Part shown: piece after piece, positions 56,935 to 64,000 of the stretch
Layout of the letters: each line of letters opens with the position of its first letter
How positions within the stretch are numbered: position 1 is the first letter of the stretch
Origin: Paenibacillus sp. BIC5C1
Lineage (GTDB): Bacteria; Bacillota; Bacilli; Paenibacillales; Paenibacillaceae
Assembly (NCBI RefSeq): GCF_032399705.1
Contig: NZ_CP135922.1
Location: 1,860,001-1,924,000, forward strand
DNA: 64,000 nt
Direction of reading: 5' to 3'
The notes under the pieces: model-generated
What the model saw: only the letters and a program-made list of their open reading frames with translations
The model's database searches: none
Told to the model about the DNA's origin: nothing
Position numbers and translations under genes: made by a program

Positions 56935-59061
56935 ATGAAGGCTAATCAGCAAGATCAGAGAAAAATAGGTTGGGTCGCGATAGGCGGCTTATTGTGTTTC
57001 CTCGCAAGTCAATGGTTTCGTTCCTCCGCAAGCTCTGATCTGATCATATCGGGTTACCCGGTTTTGACGCTCTTGGGTGGCTTCGCTGCGGCAGCGGCCT
57101 GTATCGGCATTTATAATCAAAGCTGGTTATTTCAGACTCAAAGACTGACCCTCCGTAGGGTCCTTATGACTACGCTATTTTTATTGATTGGTTTGTTTGA
57201 GTTGGTTCACATCGTTTCCTTTGCCGAAGAAATGCCAAATGGCGCGATGGTGGAGTCGGAATTCTCGCTGAAGATGATTTCGCTTGGATCTCTTGTTTGT
57301 GCGGCAGGTTTGCTGTTCATATATGCAGTCAACGAGAGGGAAATTGCGTTACCACGCAAATTGCTAATTTTCAGTGGAACACTCGGTATTTTTGTTGTTT
57401 TGTATACAGTGGCAATTCAGGAATGGGCTATACTGCCGAACTTGCTGGAGGGGAATGTGCTTGGCGGCATGTTTACCCGAATTCATTTTCTGATCGGAAT
57501 CCTGTATGGCGTGACTGCGGTCGTGTTATTCGTTCAATGGAAAAAAGGCAAAGATGGCGATCTGCCTACCATTCTTTGTGCAATCCTCTGTTTTTTCTTT
57601 GGGGAATGTTACTTTGTCTCTGCTACGAAAATTAATGATCTCAATCTGCTGCTAGGTCTGTTAAGCGATTGTTTGGGCTATTTCTTTATCCAGAAGGGTC
57701 TGTATTCGTCTGTGGTAGATACACCTTTCCTGAAACAACAGGTGGCGGAAGCAAAAATGAACTTCATTGCTCACCACGATGATGTGACAGGACTGCCGAA
57801 TCGCCGTCGTCTTTCTCAGCGACTAAAAGTGATGATGAATGCAGCTATGGTAGAGGAGCAGCTTGTCGGTGTCTTGGTATTAAATATCAACCGATTCAAA
57901 ACGATTAATGATTCGTTAGGCCAACAAGCGGCTAACCGTGTACTTCGTCAGGTAGGACAGCGTCTGAAACATTCTTCGCTCCCGGGAGAGGAAGTGTTCG
58001 GACTGGGAAGAGATGAGTTCGTATTGACAATGACAGACTTCTGCACAACAGATACGGCGTTGCGGCGGACAAGATCGATCCTGCAACTGTTTGAAAAACC
58101 TGTAACGGTGGATGGGAACGAGTATCATCTCACGTTGGGCATTGGTATGGCGATATTCCCGCATGACGGTGACTCACCGGAAGAGATCATCCAGAATGCG
58201 GATACGGCGCTGCATAATGCCAAAGAGCAGGGAATAGAGCTAAACCGATATGCCCATGCGATGCAGATGAAAGCCCAGGAACGTTTGCAGCTTGAGAATG
58301 ATTTGCGCAAAGCGTTGGATCGTGGGCAGTTCTATCTTGTGTATCAGCCGCAGGTTAATCTGGCAAGTGGGTTGATTGTCGGTATGGAGGCTTTGGTGCG
58401 TTGGCAGCATCCGCTGAGAGGCTCAGTATCCCCTGGGGAATTCATTCCTCTTGCTGAGGAGAGCGGGCTGATCGTACCGCTAGGAGAATGGGTATTGCGT
58501 GAGGCGTGTGCACAGAACAAGCGCTGGCAAGAAGCGGGTTACCGCAAGCTATGTGTCTCGGTTAACCTTTCCATGAGACAATTCAGGCATTCTCATCTGC
58601 TGGACAACATCAGCGGCATTCTCAAGGAGACAGGCTTGGAACCTGTGTGGCTTGAACTCGAAATTACGGAGAGCATGACTTTTGACAAGGATCGTGCGTT
58701 TGAGCAGTTGCGCAAAATTAAGGAAATTGGTGTGCACATCAGTATTGATGATTTTGGTACAGGGTACAGTTCACTGCATTATTTGAAAGATCTGCCGATT
58801 GACCGCCTCAAGATTGACCGTTCCTTTGTCAATGAAGTGATGGAGGACAGCAATAATGCGGCAATTGTGTCGACTATTACGTCAATGGCTCATCACCTGC
58901 AGTTGAAAGTGACGGCGGAGGGCGTTGAAAATGAGGACCAGCTTTCGTTTCTTCGTGATCAGCATTGTCATGAGGCTCAAGGGTTCTTTTTCAGCAAACC
59001 CATTCTGGCAGCTGATTTTGAAAAAAAGTTTTTGAGAGATGTGGATAAACCCACGGGGTAA
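56935..59061 (+). CDS. Membrane GGDEF/EAL c-di-GMP protein
   Basis: A 708-residue protein with about seven hydrophobic helices in residues 10-260 (a MASE-like sensor), a GGDEF domain (about 280-440) and an EAL domain (about 450-700). The GGDEF signature reads G-L-G-R-D-E-F near residue 356, lacking the first Gly pair, so cyclase activity is doubtful. The EAL domain is complete: G-M-E-A-L-V-R-W near 484, L-E-I-T-E-S, D-D-F-G-T-G-Y-S-S-L and K-I-D-R-S-F; phosphodiesterase activity is likely. GGAAGG is 12 bases before the ATG. tRNA genes follow. Confidence 0.9.
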   Translation: MKANQQDQRKIGWVAIGGLLCFLASQWFRSSASSDLIISGYPVLTLLGGFAAAAACIGIYNQSWLFQTQRLTLRRVLMTTLFLLIGLFELVHIVSFAEEMPNGAMVESEFSLKMISLGSLVCAAGLLFIYAVNEREIALPRKLLIFSGTLGIFVVLYTVAIQEWAILPNLLEGNVLGGMFTRIHFLIGILYGVTAVVLFVQWKKGKDGDLPTILCAILCFFFGECYFVSATKINDLNLLLGLLSDCLGYFFIQKGLYSSVVDTPFLKQQVAEAKMNFIAHHDDVTGLPNRRRLSQRLKVMMNAAMVEEQLVGVLVLNINRFKTINDSLGQQAANRVLRQVGQRLKHSSLPGEEVFGLGRDEFVLTMTDFCTTDTALRRTRSILQLFEKPVTVDGNEYHLTLGIGMAIFPHDGDSPEEIIQNADTALHNAKEQGIELNRYAHAMQMKAQERLQLENDLRKALDRGQFYLVYQPQVNLASGLIVGMEALVRWQHPLRGSVSPGEFIPLAEESGLIVPLGEWVLREACAQNKRWQEAGYRKLCVSVNLSMRQFRHSHLLDNISGILKETGLEPVWLELEITESMTFDKDRAFEQLRKIKEIGVHISIDDFGTGYSSLHYLKDLPIDRLKIDRSFVNEVMEDSNNAAIVSTITSMAHHLQLKVTAEGVENEDQLSFLRDQHCHEAQGFFFSKPILAADFEKKFLRDVDKPTG

Positions 59062-59203
59062 GGAAAGACAGGGGCGTGGACACGCTTCTGTCTTGTTTTG
59101 TTTCGAAAGGTCAGAGGGGAAATGGTAAAAAGAAGTTGCAAGCGTTGGATGATCATGGTATATTAATTTTGTGAAATTCATGTTAATGTTCCTCGGAACT
59201 TGA

Positions 59204-59277
59204 CGGGACGTAGCTCAGCTTGGTAGAGCACCTGGTTTGGGACCAGGGGGTCGCATGTTCAAATCGTGTCGTCCCGA
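59204..59277 (+). tRNA. tRNA-Pro (TGG)
   Basis: 74 bases: acceptor CGGGACG/CGTCCCG, D-arm GCTC-AGCTTGGTA-GAGC, anticodon stem CCTGG/CCAGG with loop TTTGGGA (anticodon TGG), and a T-arm with TTCAAAT. No encoded CCA. Confidence 0.93.
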
Positions 59278-59288
59278 TCGTCATTCGT

Positions 59289-59359
59289 GCGGGTGTAGTT
59301 CAATGGTAGAACTTTAGCCTTCCAAGCTAATAGCGTGGGTTCGATTCCCATCACCCGCT
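59289..59359 (+). tRNA. tRNA-Gly (TCC)
   Basis: 71 bases: acceptor GCGGGTG/CACCCGC, anticodon stem TTAGC/GCTAA with loop CTTCCAA (anticodon TCC), T-loop TTCGATT. No encoded CCA. Eleven bases after tRNA-Pro, likely co-transcribed. Confidence 0.93.
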
Positions 59360-59377
59360 TAACTAATGCAAAACCTG

Positions 59378-59404
59378 AAACCCTTGTGAAAACAAGGGTT
59401 TTTT
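59378..59404 (+). terminator. tRNA operon terminator
   Basis: AAACCCTTGT-gaaa-ACAAGGGTTTTTT. Confidence 0.9.
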
Positions 59405-59476
59405 CTTATTTTTCGAAGTTAATATATTTTAAGTCATGTTTAAATGGAGAATGTCATTGAGCTTAATTCAAAACCT

Positions 59477-59504
59477 TTGCTTTTTCCCCATCATCTGGTA
59501 CAAT
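59477..59504 (+). promoter_or_regulatory. Promoter of ABC-F leader
   Basis: TTGCTT (59477-59482), 16-base spacer, TACAAT (59499-59504). Gives a leader of about 340 bases before the ABC-F gene. Confidence 0.5.
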
Positions 59505-59643
59505 AACGAAGAAATCGATACTACACATGAATGAGAGGTAACCATACATCCCATGAAGTAAAACACATGAATTCAACCCCAGTAACTGCAGAGAGTTTAT
59601 GACGCAGTCAGCCAAAAAGCGGCTGAGCAATGAGGGGATTCGT

Positions 59644-59700
59644 GTGTCCAAATTCAGCTATGGGATCAGGTATGGAAACAGGCAGGCTGTACTGGCTTAG
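59644..59700 (+). CDS. Leader peptide (18 codons) of ABC-F gene
   Basis: GTG ORF encoding M-S-K-F-S-Y-G-I-R-Y-G-N-R-Q-A-V-L-A. GAGGGG at 59632-59637 sits 6 bases before it. It ends 147 bases before the ABC-F start and just upstream of overlapping hairpins and a terminator, an arrangement known from leader-peptide attenuation of antibiotic-inducible ABC-F and methylase genes. The peptide is rich in Arg, Tyr and Gly; a stall site is not determined. Confidence 0.6.
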   Translation: MSKFSYGIRYGNRQAVLA

Positions 59701-59705
59701 CTTGT

Positions 59706-59818
59706 GTATACCCTTTTAAGGGTTCTTTGTTCATACCGTGGGGTATCTTATGCTTGTTTTTTGACGCTTTATCCAATCCTGAATTGCCAGACCGCCGGCT
59801 GATGCTAGCGGTTTTTTT
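59706..59818 (+). promoter_or_regulatory. Attenuator region of ABC-F gene
   Basis: ATACCC (59708-59713) can pair with GGGT (59720-59723) or GGGTAT (59741-59746); ATACC (59733-59737) also competes for GGTAT (59742-59746). An intrinsic terminator ACCGC/GCGGT + T7 follows at 59791-59818, 30 bases before the ATG. Translation of the leader ORF would affect which hairpins form. Confidence 0.6.
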
Positions 59819-59847
59819 ATTTTGAATTGCAGGAAGGATGAGGCCTC

Positions 59848-61740
59848 ATGATGACAATGGTACGCCTACATGAAGTATCGAAAGAGTGGAACGGAAATGA
59901 GTTGTTTGCAGGATTAAATCTCGAAATAAATGAAGGTGAGCGGCTCGCCATTCTAGGTCGCAACGGCTGTGGCAAGACCACCTTATTAAGCATCATTCTT
60001 GGAGAAGAAGAGGGCGGTGGACGCATCGAACGTCACATTCCGCAGCAGGAGTGGGGTTTCATGCGCCAGCGCTCATTGATCAAGCCTGAGATGAATGTGC
60101 TTGATGCTGTCCGACAGGAAAGTGGGCGGATCTACGAGGTGAAGCGTGACCTGGAATTACTGGAACAACGGATGAGCAACAGTGGAGCGGCAGATGAGCA
60201 GCGGCTGCTCGAAGCTTATACGATAGCGATGGAGCAATATGAGCAATTGAACGGGTATATGTGGGAGACTGAGGTAGAGAAGGTACTGACTCGTCTGGGG
60301 TTATCGTCGGAACATTGGAATCGGCCGTATCATTCTTTGAGTGGTGGGCAAAAAACGAAGGCCCGTCTCGCAGGATTGCTGGTCAGTAAACCCAAATTTC
60401 TGATTCTAGATGAACCGACGAATCATCTGGATGAAGAGAGCATGCGCTGGCTTGAAGAATGGCTTTCGGCCTATGCTGGAACATTGTTGTTTGTTTCTCA
60501 CGACCGGACCTTTATTGATCAGGTCGCAACGGGTGTCATTGAGTTTAGCCCGGATGCACTGACCAAATATAAAGGAGGCTACACGGATTATAAAGGCCAT
60601 AAGGAACGCGAATTACGTGAGCAGGAAGCAACGTATCGCAAGCAGGAGCTGGAACGGAAAGCGCTAGAAGAGACAATCCGCAATTATCAGCAGTGGTTTC
60701 ATCAGGCTCATAATTCAGCAGGCGATGTGGAAGTGAAAATAACTCAGAGCTTCTACAAAGCGAAAGCCAACAAGAACATTTCCCGCTACCATGCCAAGCA
60801 AAAACAACTGGAGCGCCTGGAGAAAGAACGGGTGGATAAACCCCGCGAAGCTGCAAAATTGAACATGGAGCTGCAAGTGAACACGCTGGCTGCCCGCCAG
60901 CTCCTTTCGTTGGAAGACGTTAGTTTTGCTTATCCGGGAAGCCCGACATTGCTTCACCATATCCGGATTGCGGTCGAACGTGGAGATCGTCTTGCTGTAC
61001 GTGGACCGAATGGCACAGGCAAGACGACACTGCTCAAACTGATGATTGGAGAGCTGGAACCTTCCCAGGGCAAAGTGACACGTCATCCACAACTGAAAAT
61101 CGGTTATTTTTCGCAAGAGCTTGAGGGGTTACCTGAAAGTGAGACACTTCTGGATAGTTTGCTCAGTCTTCCATCCATGACACAAAGTGCTGCACGTACC
61201 ATTCTGGGATGCTTTTTATTCTCAAGAGATGATGTGTTCAAGCGTATTGGGGATTTGAGTATGGGGGAGAAGTGCAGAGTTGCATTCCTGCGGTTGTATT
61301 TCGGCGGAGCCAACGTGTTGGTGCTGGATGAACCGACCAATTATCTGGATATTGACACACAGGAAGTGATGGAGAATATATTGAAGCAGGCATCCGGAGC
61401 ACTTGTGCTCGTATCCCATGACCGTATGCTGACCAAAGTACTCGCCAGCCGCTTGCTTGATCTGAAGCCCGATGGAAAGGCTACACTGTTCGAAGGTGGC
61501 GTGGAGGACTGGGAGCAATCCATCAAATTGCGAGAGTCCGCGCTTGAGATACGCGAGTCAGATGATGAACGGCTGCGGCTTGAAATGCGGTTGTCCGAGT
61601 TGTTATCTCCCATGAACAGTGCGGGCAATGATGTGTTGACTAGGCCTGATGATGTAATTGAACGGGCGGCAGAAGTTGCCGAGGTTCGCGAAATTCAGCG
61701 TCGTTTGAAACAGTTGCACGAGCTGCGAAAACAGAAGTAA
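59848..61740 (+). CDS. ABC-F ATPase (ribosomal protection-type)
   Basis: A 630-residue soluble protein with two ABC cassettes and no membrane domain. Walker A motifs are L-G-R-N-G-C-G-K-T-T (36-45) and G-P-N-G-T-G-K-T-T (about 386); signatures L-S-G-G-Q-K-T-K and L-S-M-G-E-K-C-R; Walker B L-I-L-D-E-P-T-N-H and L-V-L-D-E-P-T-N-Y. The interdomain linker (about residues 250-340, with H-A-K-Q-K-Q-L-E-R-L-E-K) is long and charged, as in antibiotic-resistance ABC-F proteins, and a charged C-terminal tail follows. It could be a TaeA/VmlR/Lsa-like protector against pleuromutilins, lincosamides or macrolides; a housekeeping YdiF-like role cannot be ruled out. ATG at 59848 has AGGAAGGA upstream. The leader supports inducible expression. 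Confidence 0.85.
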   Translation: MMTMVRLHEVSKEWNGNELFAGLNLEINEGERLAILGRNGCGKTTLLSIILGEEEGGGRIERHIPQQEWGFMRQRSLIKPEMNVLDAVRQESGRIYEVKRDLELLEQRMSNSGAADEQRLLEAYTIAMEQYEQLNGYMWETEVEKVLTRLGLSSEHWNRPYHSLSGGQKTKARLAGLLVSKPKFLILDEPTNHLDEESMRWLEEWLSAYAGTLLFVSHDRTFIDQVATGVIEFSPDALTKYKGGYTDYKGHKERELREQEATYRKQELERKALEETIRNYQQWFHQAHNSAGDVEVKITQSFYKAKANKNISRYHAKQKQLERLEKERVDKPREAAKLNMELQVNTLAARQLLSLEDVSFAYPGSPTLLHHIRIAVERGDRLAVRGPNGTGKTTLLKLMIGELEPSQGKVTRHPQLKIGYFSQELEGLPESETLLDSLLSLPSMTQSAARTILGCFLFSRDDVFKRIGDLSMGEKCRVAFLRLYFGGANVLVLDEPTNYLDIDTQEVMENILKQASGALVLVSHDRMLTKVLASRLLDLKPDGKATLFEGGVEDWEQSIKLRESALEIRESDDERLRLEMRLSELLSPMNSAGNDVLTRPDDVIERAAEVAEVREIQRRLKQLHELRKQK

Positions 61741-61804
61741 TGGATTGACGAAGCTTATGCCGATTTATTTTTTGTCTTAACGTTTGAACATATGGCGTTA
61801 CGGC

Positions 61805-61833
61805 TTGCTATTTCGAGCGATTTTGCATATAAT
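61805..61833 (+). promoter_or_regulatory. pheST promoter
   Basis: TTGCTA (61805-61810), 17-base spacer, TATAAT (61828-61833). Confidence 0.65.
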
Positions 61834-61839
61834 AATGGA

Positions 61840-62166
61840 CGATCATCAGTAAATTTGAAGGTTTATCTGACATGCAAACGTGATGATGGAGACAAGTAAG
61901 CAGTGCCTCTGGACAGGGAGGAAGCGCCGTAGATTGAGAGCGTTTCTGTAGAACAAGGCTGCTGAAATTCACTCCGGAGCGGTTCCCTGAACCATATCTT
62001 GCGAATCATCGCAGGATTCAGTAGGGGGTAACGGTTAACGGTCGTTATTCCGTATAGAGTGAGGCAAACATGTTGCAGGCCGGAAGGGCCGGGCAGCACT
62101 GAATGTCTAACAAGGGTGGTACCACGGTCTTTTCGTCCCTTCAGGGGAGAGAAGGCCTTTTTTTGT
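61840..62166 (+). ncRNA. T-box leader of pheS (phenylalanine specifier)
   Basis: The T-box core AGGGTGGTACCACGG is at 62113-62126, and the specifier is read as TTC at 61978-61980 in G-A-A-A-TTC-A-C-T-C-C-G-G-A-G-C, the same surroundings as CTC in the ilv leader. Terminator GGTCTTTTC.. / ..GAAGGCC + T7 at 62126-62166. A Phe T-box ahead of pheST is standard in Firmicutes. Confidence 0.9.
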
Positions 62167-62198
62167 TGCATTAAACCACATAAAGGGGGCATTTACAC

Positions 62199-63233
62199 AT
62201 GAAAGAACGTTTGGAGGCATTAAAGATCGAAGCGCTGGAGCAACTGTCTGGCGTGAACGATCCACAGACGCTGAGTGATCTGCGTGTAAAGTATTTGGGT
62301 AAAAAGGGTGCATTGACCGAGATTTTGCGAGGTATGGGTGCGCTTAGTGCAGAGGAACGTCCGGTGATTGGTCAGGTTGCCAATGATGTTCGCGGCGCGA
62401 TTGAAGAAGTCATTGACAGCAAGCAGGAGCAGTTCCAGAAGGAAGAGACGGCGAAACGTCTGCAATCCGAGAAAATTGATGTGACCCTGCCAGGGCGTCG
62501 CGGACGTCAGGGCGGACTGCATCCACTGACCAAAGTGGTACAGGAAATCGAAGATATTTTCATCGGTATGGGATATCGCGTAGCAGAAGGTCCTGAGGTT
62601 GAAATGGATTATTACAACTTCGAAGCACTGAACTTGCCGAAGAACCACCCGGCGCGTGATATGCAGGATTCTTTCTATGTAACGGAAGATCTGTTGATGC
62701 GTACGCATACGTCCCCGGTTCAGGTTCGCACGATGCAAAGCATGAAAGGTGAAGTGCCTGTTAAAGTTATCTGTCCGGGTAAAGTATACCGTCGTGACGA
62801 TGACGATGCGACGCATTCTTTCCAGTTCAATCAGGTTGAAGGTTTGGTTATTAGCGAGAACATTCGCATGAGTGACCTGAAAGGTACCTTGCTGCAATTC
62901 GTGCGCGAAATGTTCGGTTCACACACCGAAATTCGTCTCCGTCCAAGTTTCTTCCCGTTCACAGAGCCAAGTGCTGAAGTGGATGTCACTTGTGTGCAAT
63001 GTGGTGGCAGTGGCTGCCGTGTATGTAAACAGACAGGTTGGCTTGAAATTTTGGGTGGCGGTATGGTTCACCCGAAAGTGCTCGAGATGGGCGGTTATGA
63101 TCCGGAGAAATATAGTGGGTTTGCATTCGGAATGGGTGTAGAGCGTATCGCCATGCTGAAATACGGCATTGATGATATTCGTCATTTCTACAACAGTGAT
63201 ATGGCGTTCCTGAAACAATTCGGACGACTGTAA
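62199..63233 (+). CDS. pheS: Phenylalanyl-tRNA synthetase alpha subunit
   Basis: A 344-residue class II synthetase subunit. N-terminal coiled coil ([10 protein letters not shown] then [10 protein letters not shown]), motif 1 [14 protein letters not shown], motif 2 [15 protein letters not shown] and motif 3 [13 protein letters not shown]. Length matches PheS. AAGGGGG precedes the ATG. Co-transcribed with pheT. Confidence 0.97.
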   Translation: MKERLEALKIEALEQLSGVNDPQTLSDLRVKYLGKKGALTEILRGMGALSAEERPVIGQVANDVRGAIEEVIDSKQEQFQKEETAKRLQSEKIDVTLPGRRGRQGGLHPLTKVVQEIEDIFIGMGYRVAEGPEVEMDYYNFEALNLPKNHPARDMQDSFYVTEDLLMRTHTSPVQVRTMQSMKGEVPVKVICPGKVYRRDDDDATHSFQFNQVEGLVISENIRMSDLKGTLLQFVREMFGSHTEIRLRPSFFPFTEPSAEVDVTCVQCGGSGCRVCKQTGWLEILGGGMVHPKVLEMGGYDPEKYSGFAFGMGVERIAMLKYGIDDIRHFYNSDMAFLKQFGRL

Positions 63234-63305
63234 TTACTGAAATAGCATACAGGGCGAACGCCCTTCATTTGCAACACCAATTCATAGATTAGGAAGTGAA
63301 CGTCC

Positions 63306-64000
63306 ATGAGAGTATCGACAGATTGGCTGTCTGATTATATCGCGCTGGAAGGCGTGGCACCGCAGGAGTTGGCAGAGAAATTCACCCGTGCGGGCGTTGA
63401 GATTGATGTAGTGGAGAACCGGAACCAGGGCGTGAACAACGTGGTTGTCGGTTACGTGAAGAGCAAGGAGAAGCACCCTGACGCTGATAAGCTGAATGTA
63501 TGTGTGATTGATGCCGGACAGGAAGAAGATCTGCAGATCGTATGTGGTGCGAAAAATGTGGATGCCGGTCAAAAGGTAGTCGTTGCCCTGGTAGGAGCGA
63601 AGCTCCCTGGCGGACTCGATATCAAAAAAGCCAAGCTGCGCGGCGTAGTATCCCTTGGCATGATCTGCTCTGCGAAAGAACTGGGCATGAACGACAAGTT
63701 GCTGCCGAAAGACCAACAGGAGGGCATTCTCGTATTGCCTTCACAAACGGAGATTGGTACACCAATCAGCCAAGTGCTTGGTCTCGACGATCATGTTCTT
63801 GAACTGGACCTGACACCGAACCGCTCTGACTGTCTGAGCATGCTGGGTGCAGCCTATGAAGTTGGTGCAATTCTCGGTCGTGAAGTGAAACTGCCTGATC
63901 CAACTCAAAATTTGGTGGAAATCGGTGATGCGGCTGCGAATCATATCTCGGTTGAGATTACGGCTGGTGAACAATGCAGTCATTATGCAGCACGCTATAT
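63306..64000 (+). CDS. pheT: Phenylalanyl-tRNA synthetase beta subunit (partial)
   Basis: Opens at ATG 63306 (M-R-V-S-T-D-W-L-S-D-Y-I) and stays open to the end of the window, so only about 231 residues of roughly 800 are present. The tRNA-binding (EMAP-like) domain follows: K-H-P-D-A-D-K-L-N-V-C, I-V-C-G-A-K-N, and G-M-I-C-S-A-K-E-L-G. The B3/B4 start L-D-L-T-P-N-R-S-D-C-L is at the end. GGAAGTGAA is just before the ATG. The truncation is due to the window edge. Confidence 0.95.
   Translation, partial: MRVSTDWLSDYIALEGVAPQELAEKFTRAGVEIDVVENRNQGVNNVVVGYVKSKEKHPDADKLNVCVIDAGQEEDLQIVCGAKNVDAGQKVVVALVGAKLPGGLDIKKAKLRGVVSLGMICSAKELGMNDKLLPKDQQEGILVLPSQTEIGTPISQVLGLDDHVLELDLTPNRSDCLSMLGAAYEVGAILGREVKLPDPTQNLVEIGDAAANHISVEITAGEQCSHYAARY

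Overview
The window is a chromosomal segment of a low-to-moderate GC, endospore-former-type Firmicute, most likely Paenibacillus. The evidence is gene order and families: an S-layer (SLH) surface protein, a two-TM AraC-type sensor/regulator beside a lipoprotein-dependent sugar ABC transporter, nupNOPQ-type nucleoside transport genes, infC-rpmI-rplT behind an L20-type leader, T-box leaders on ilvB and pheS, a consensus PerR box, and strong AGGAGG-type ribosome binding sites throughout. No complete mobile element, phage block or CRISPR array is visible.

Layout. 1-7 kb: small accessory genes (DUF3891 protein, an AT-rich beta-helix protein, two Nudix hydrolases, two GNATs, an NTF2-fold protein, a frameshifted cupin, a 42-residue membrane protein). 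7.3-12.4 kb: an SLH protein and a 1.2k-residue exported protein with Ig-like domains. 13-17.2 kb: 2-oxoglutarate dehydrogenase E1 and E2. 17.3-21.1 kb (minus strand): lipase-like hydrolase, mannose-6-phosphate isomerase, and the tRNA wobble-uridine modification pair ytqA/ytqB (mnmL/mnmM). 21.3-22.5 kb: a 66-residue protein and trmB. 22.5-28.8 kb: divergent AraC sensor-regulator and a carbohydrate ABC importer (two permeases and a binding lipoprotein) with a cre-like site between them. 28.8-32.5 kb: processive lipid glycosyltransferase, PAP2 phosphatase, membrane GT2. 32.5-34 kb: infC-rpmI-rplT. 34.5-39.5 kb: nucleoside importer. 39.7-40.6 kb: a Gly/Pro/Tyr-repeat protein and a GNAT.

40.6-48.9 kb holds branched-chain amino acid synthesis: T-box, ilvB, ilvN, a structured spacer, ilvC, leuA, then a minus-strand aldo/keto reductase, then leuB by itself. 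48.9-50.4 kb: PerR-box-linked 2-Cys peroxiredoxin and a small Cys-motif protein. 50.5-56.5 kb: a soluble PAS histidine kinase, a MoxR-DUF58-DUF4129 operon and an HMGL-like aldolase. 56.9-59.4 kb: a membrane GGDEF/EAL protein and tRNA-Pro and tRNA-Gly. 59.4-61.8 kb: an ABC-F ATPase preceded by an 18-codon leader ORF, overlapping hairpins and a terminator. 61.8-64 kb: T-box, pheS and the start of pheT, which runs off the window.

The most notable points are the uncharacterised attenuator-like leader of the ABC-F gene, the structured RNA candidate before ilvC, a palindromic intergenic element inside the nup cluster, the AUU start of infC, and an AT-rich patch spanning the junction of the two surface-protein genes. 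Composition statements are by eye; no searches were run.
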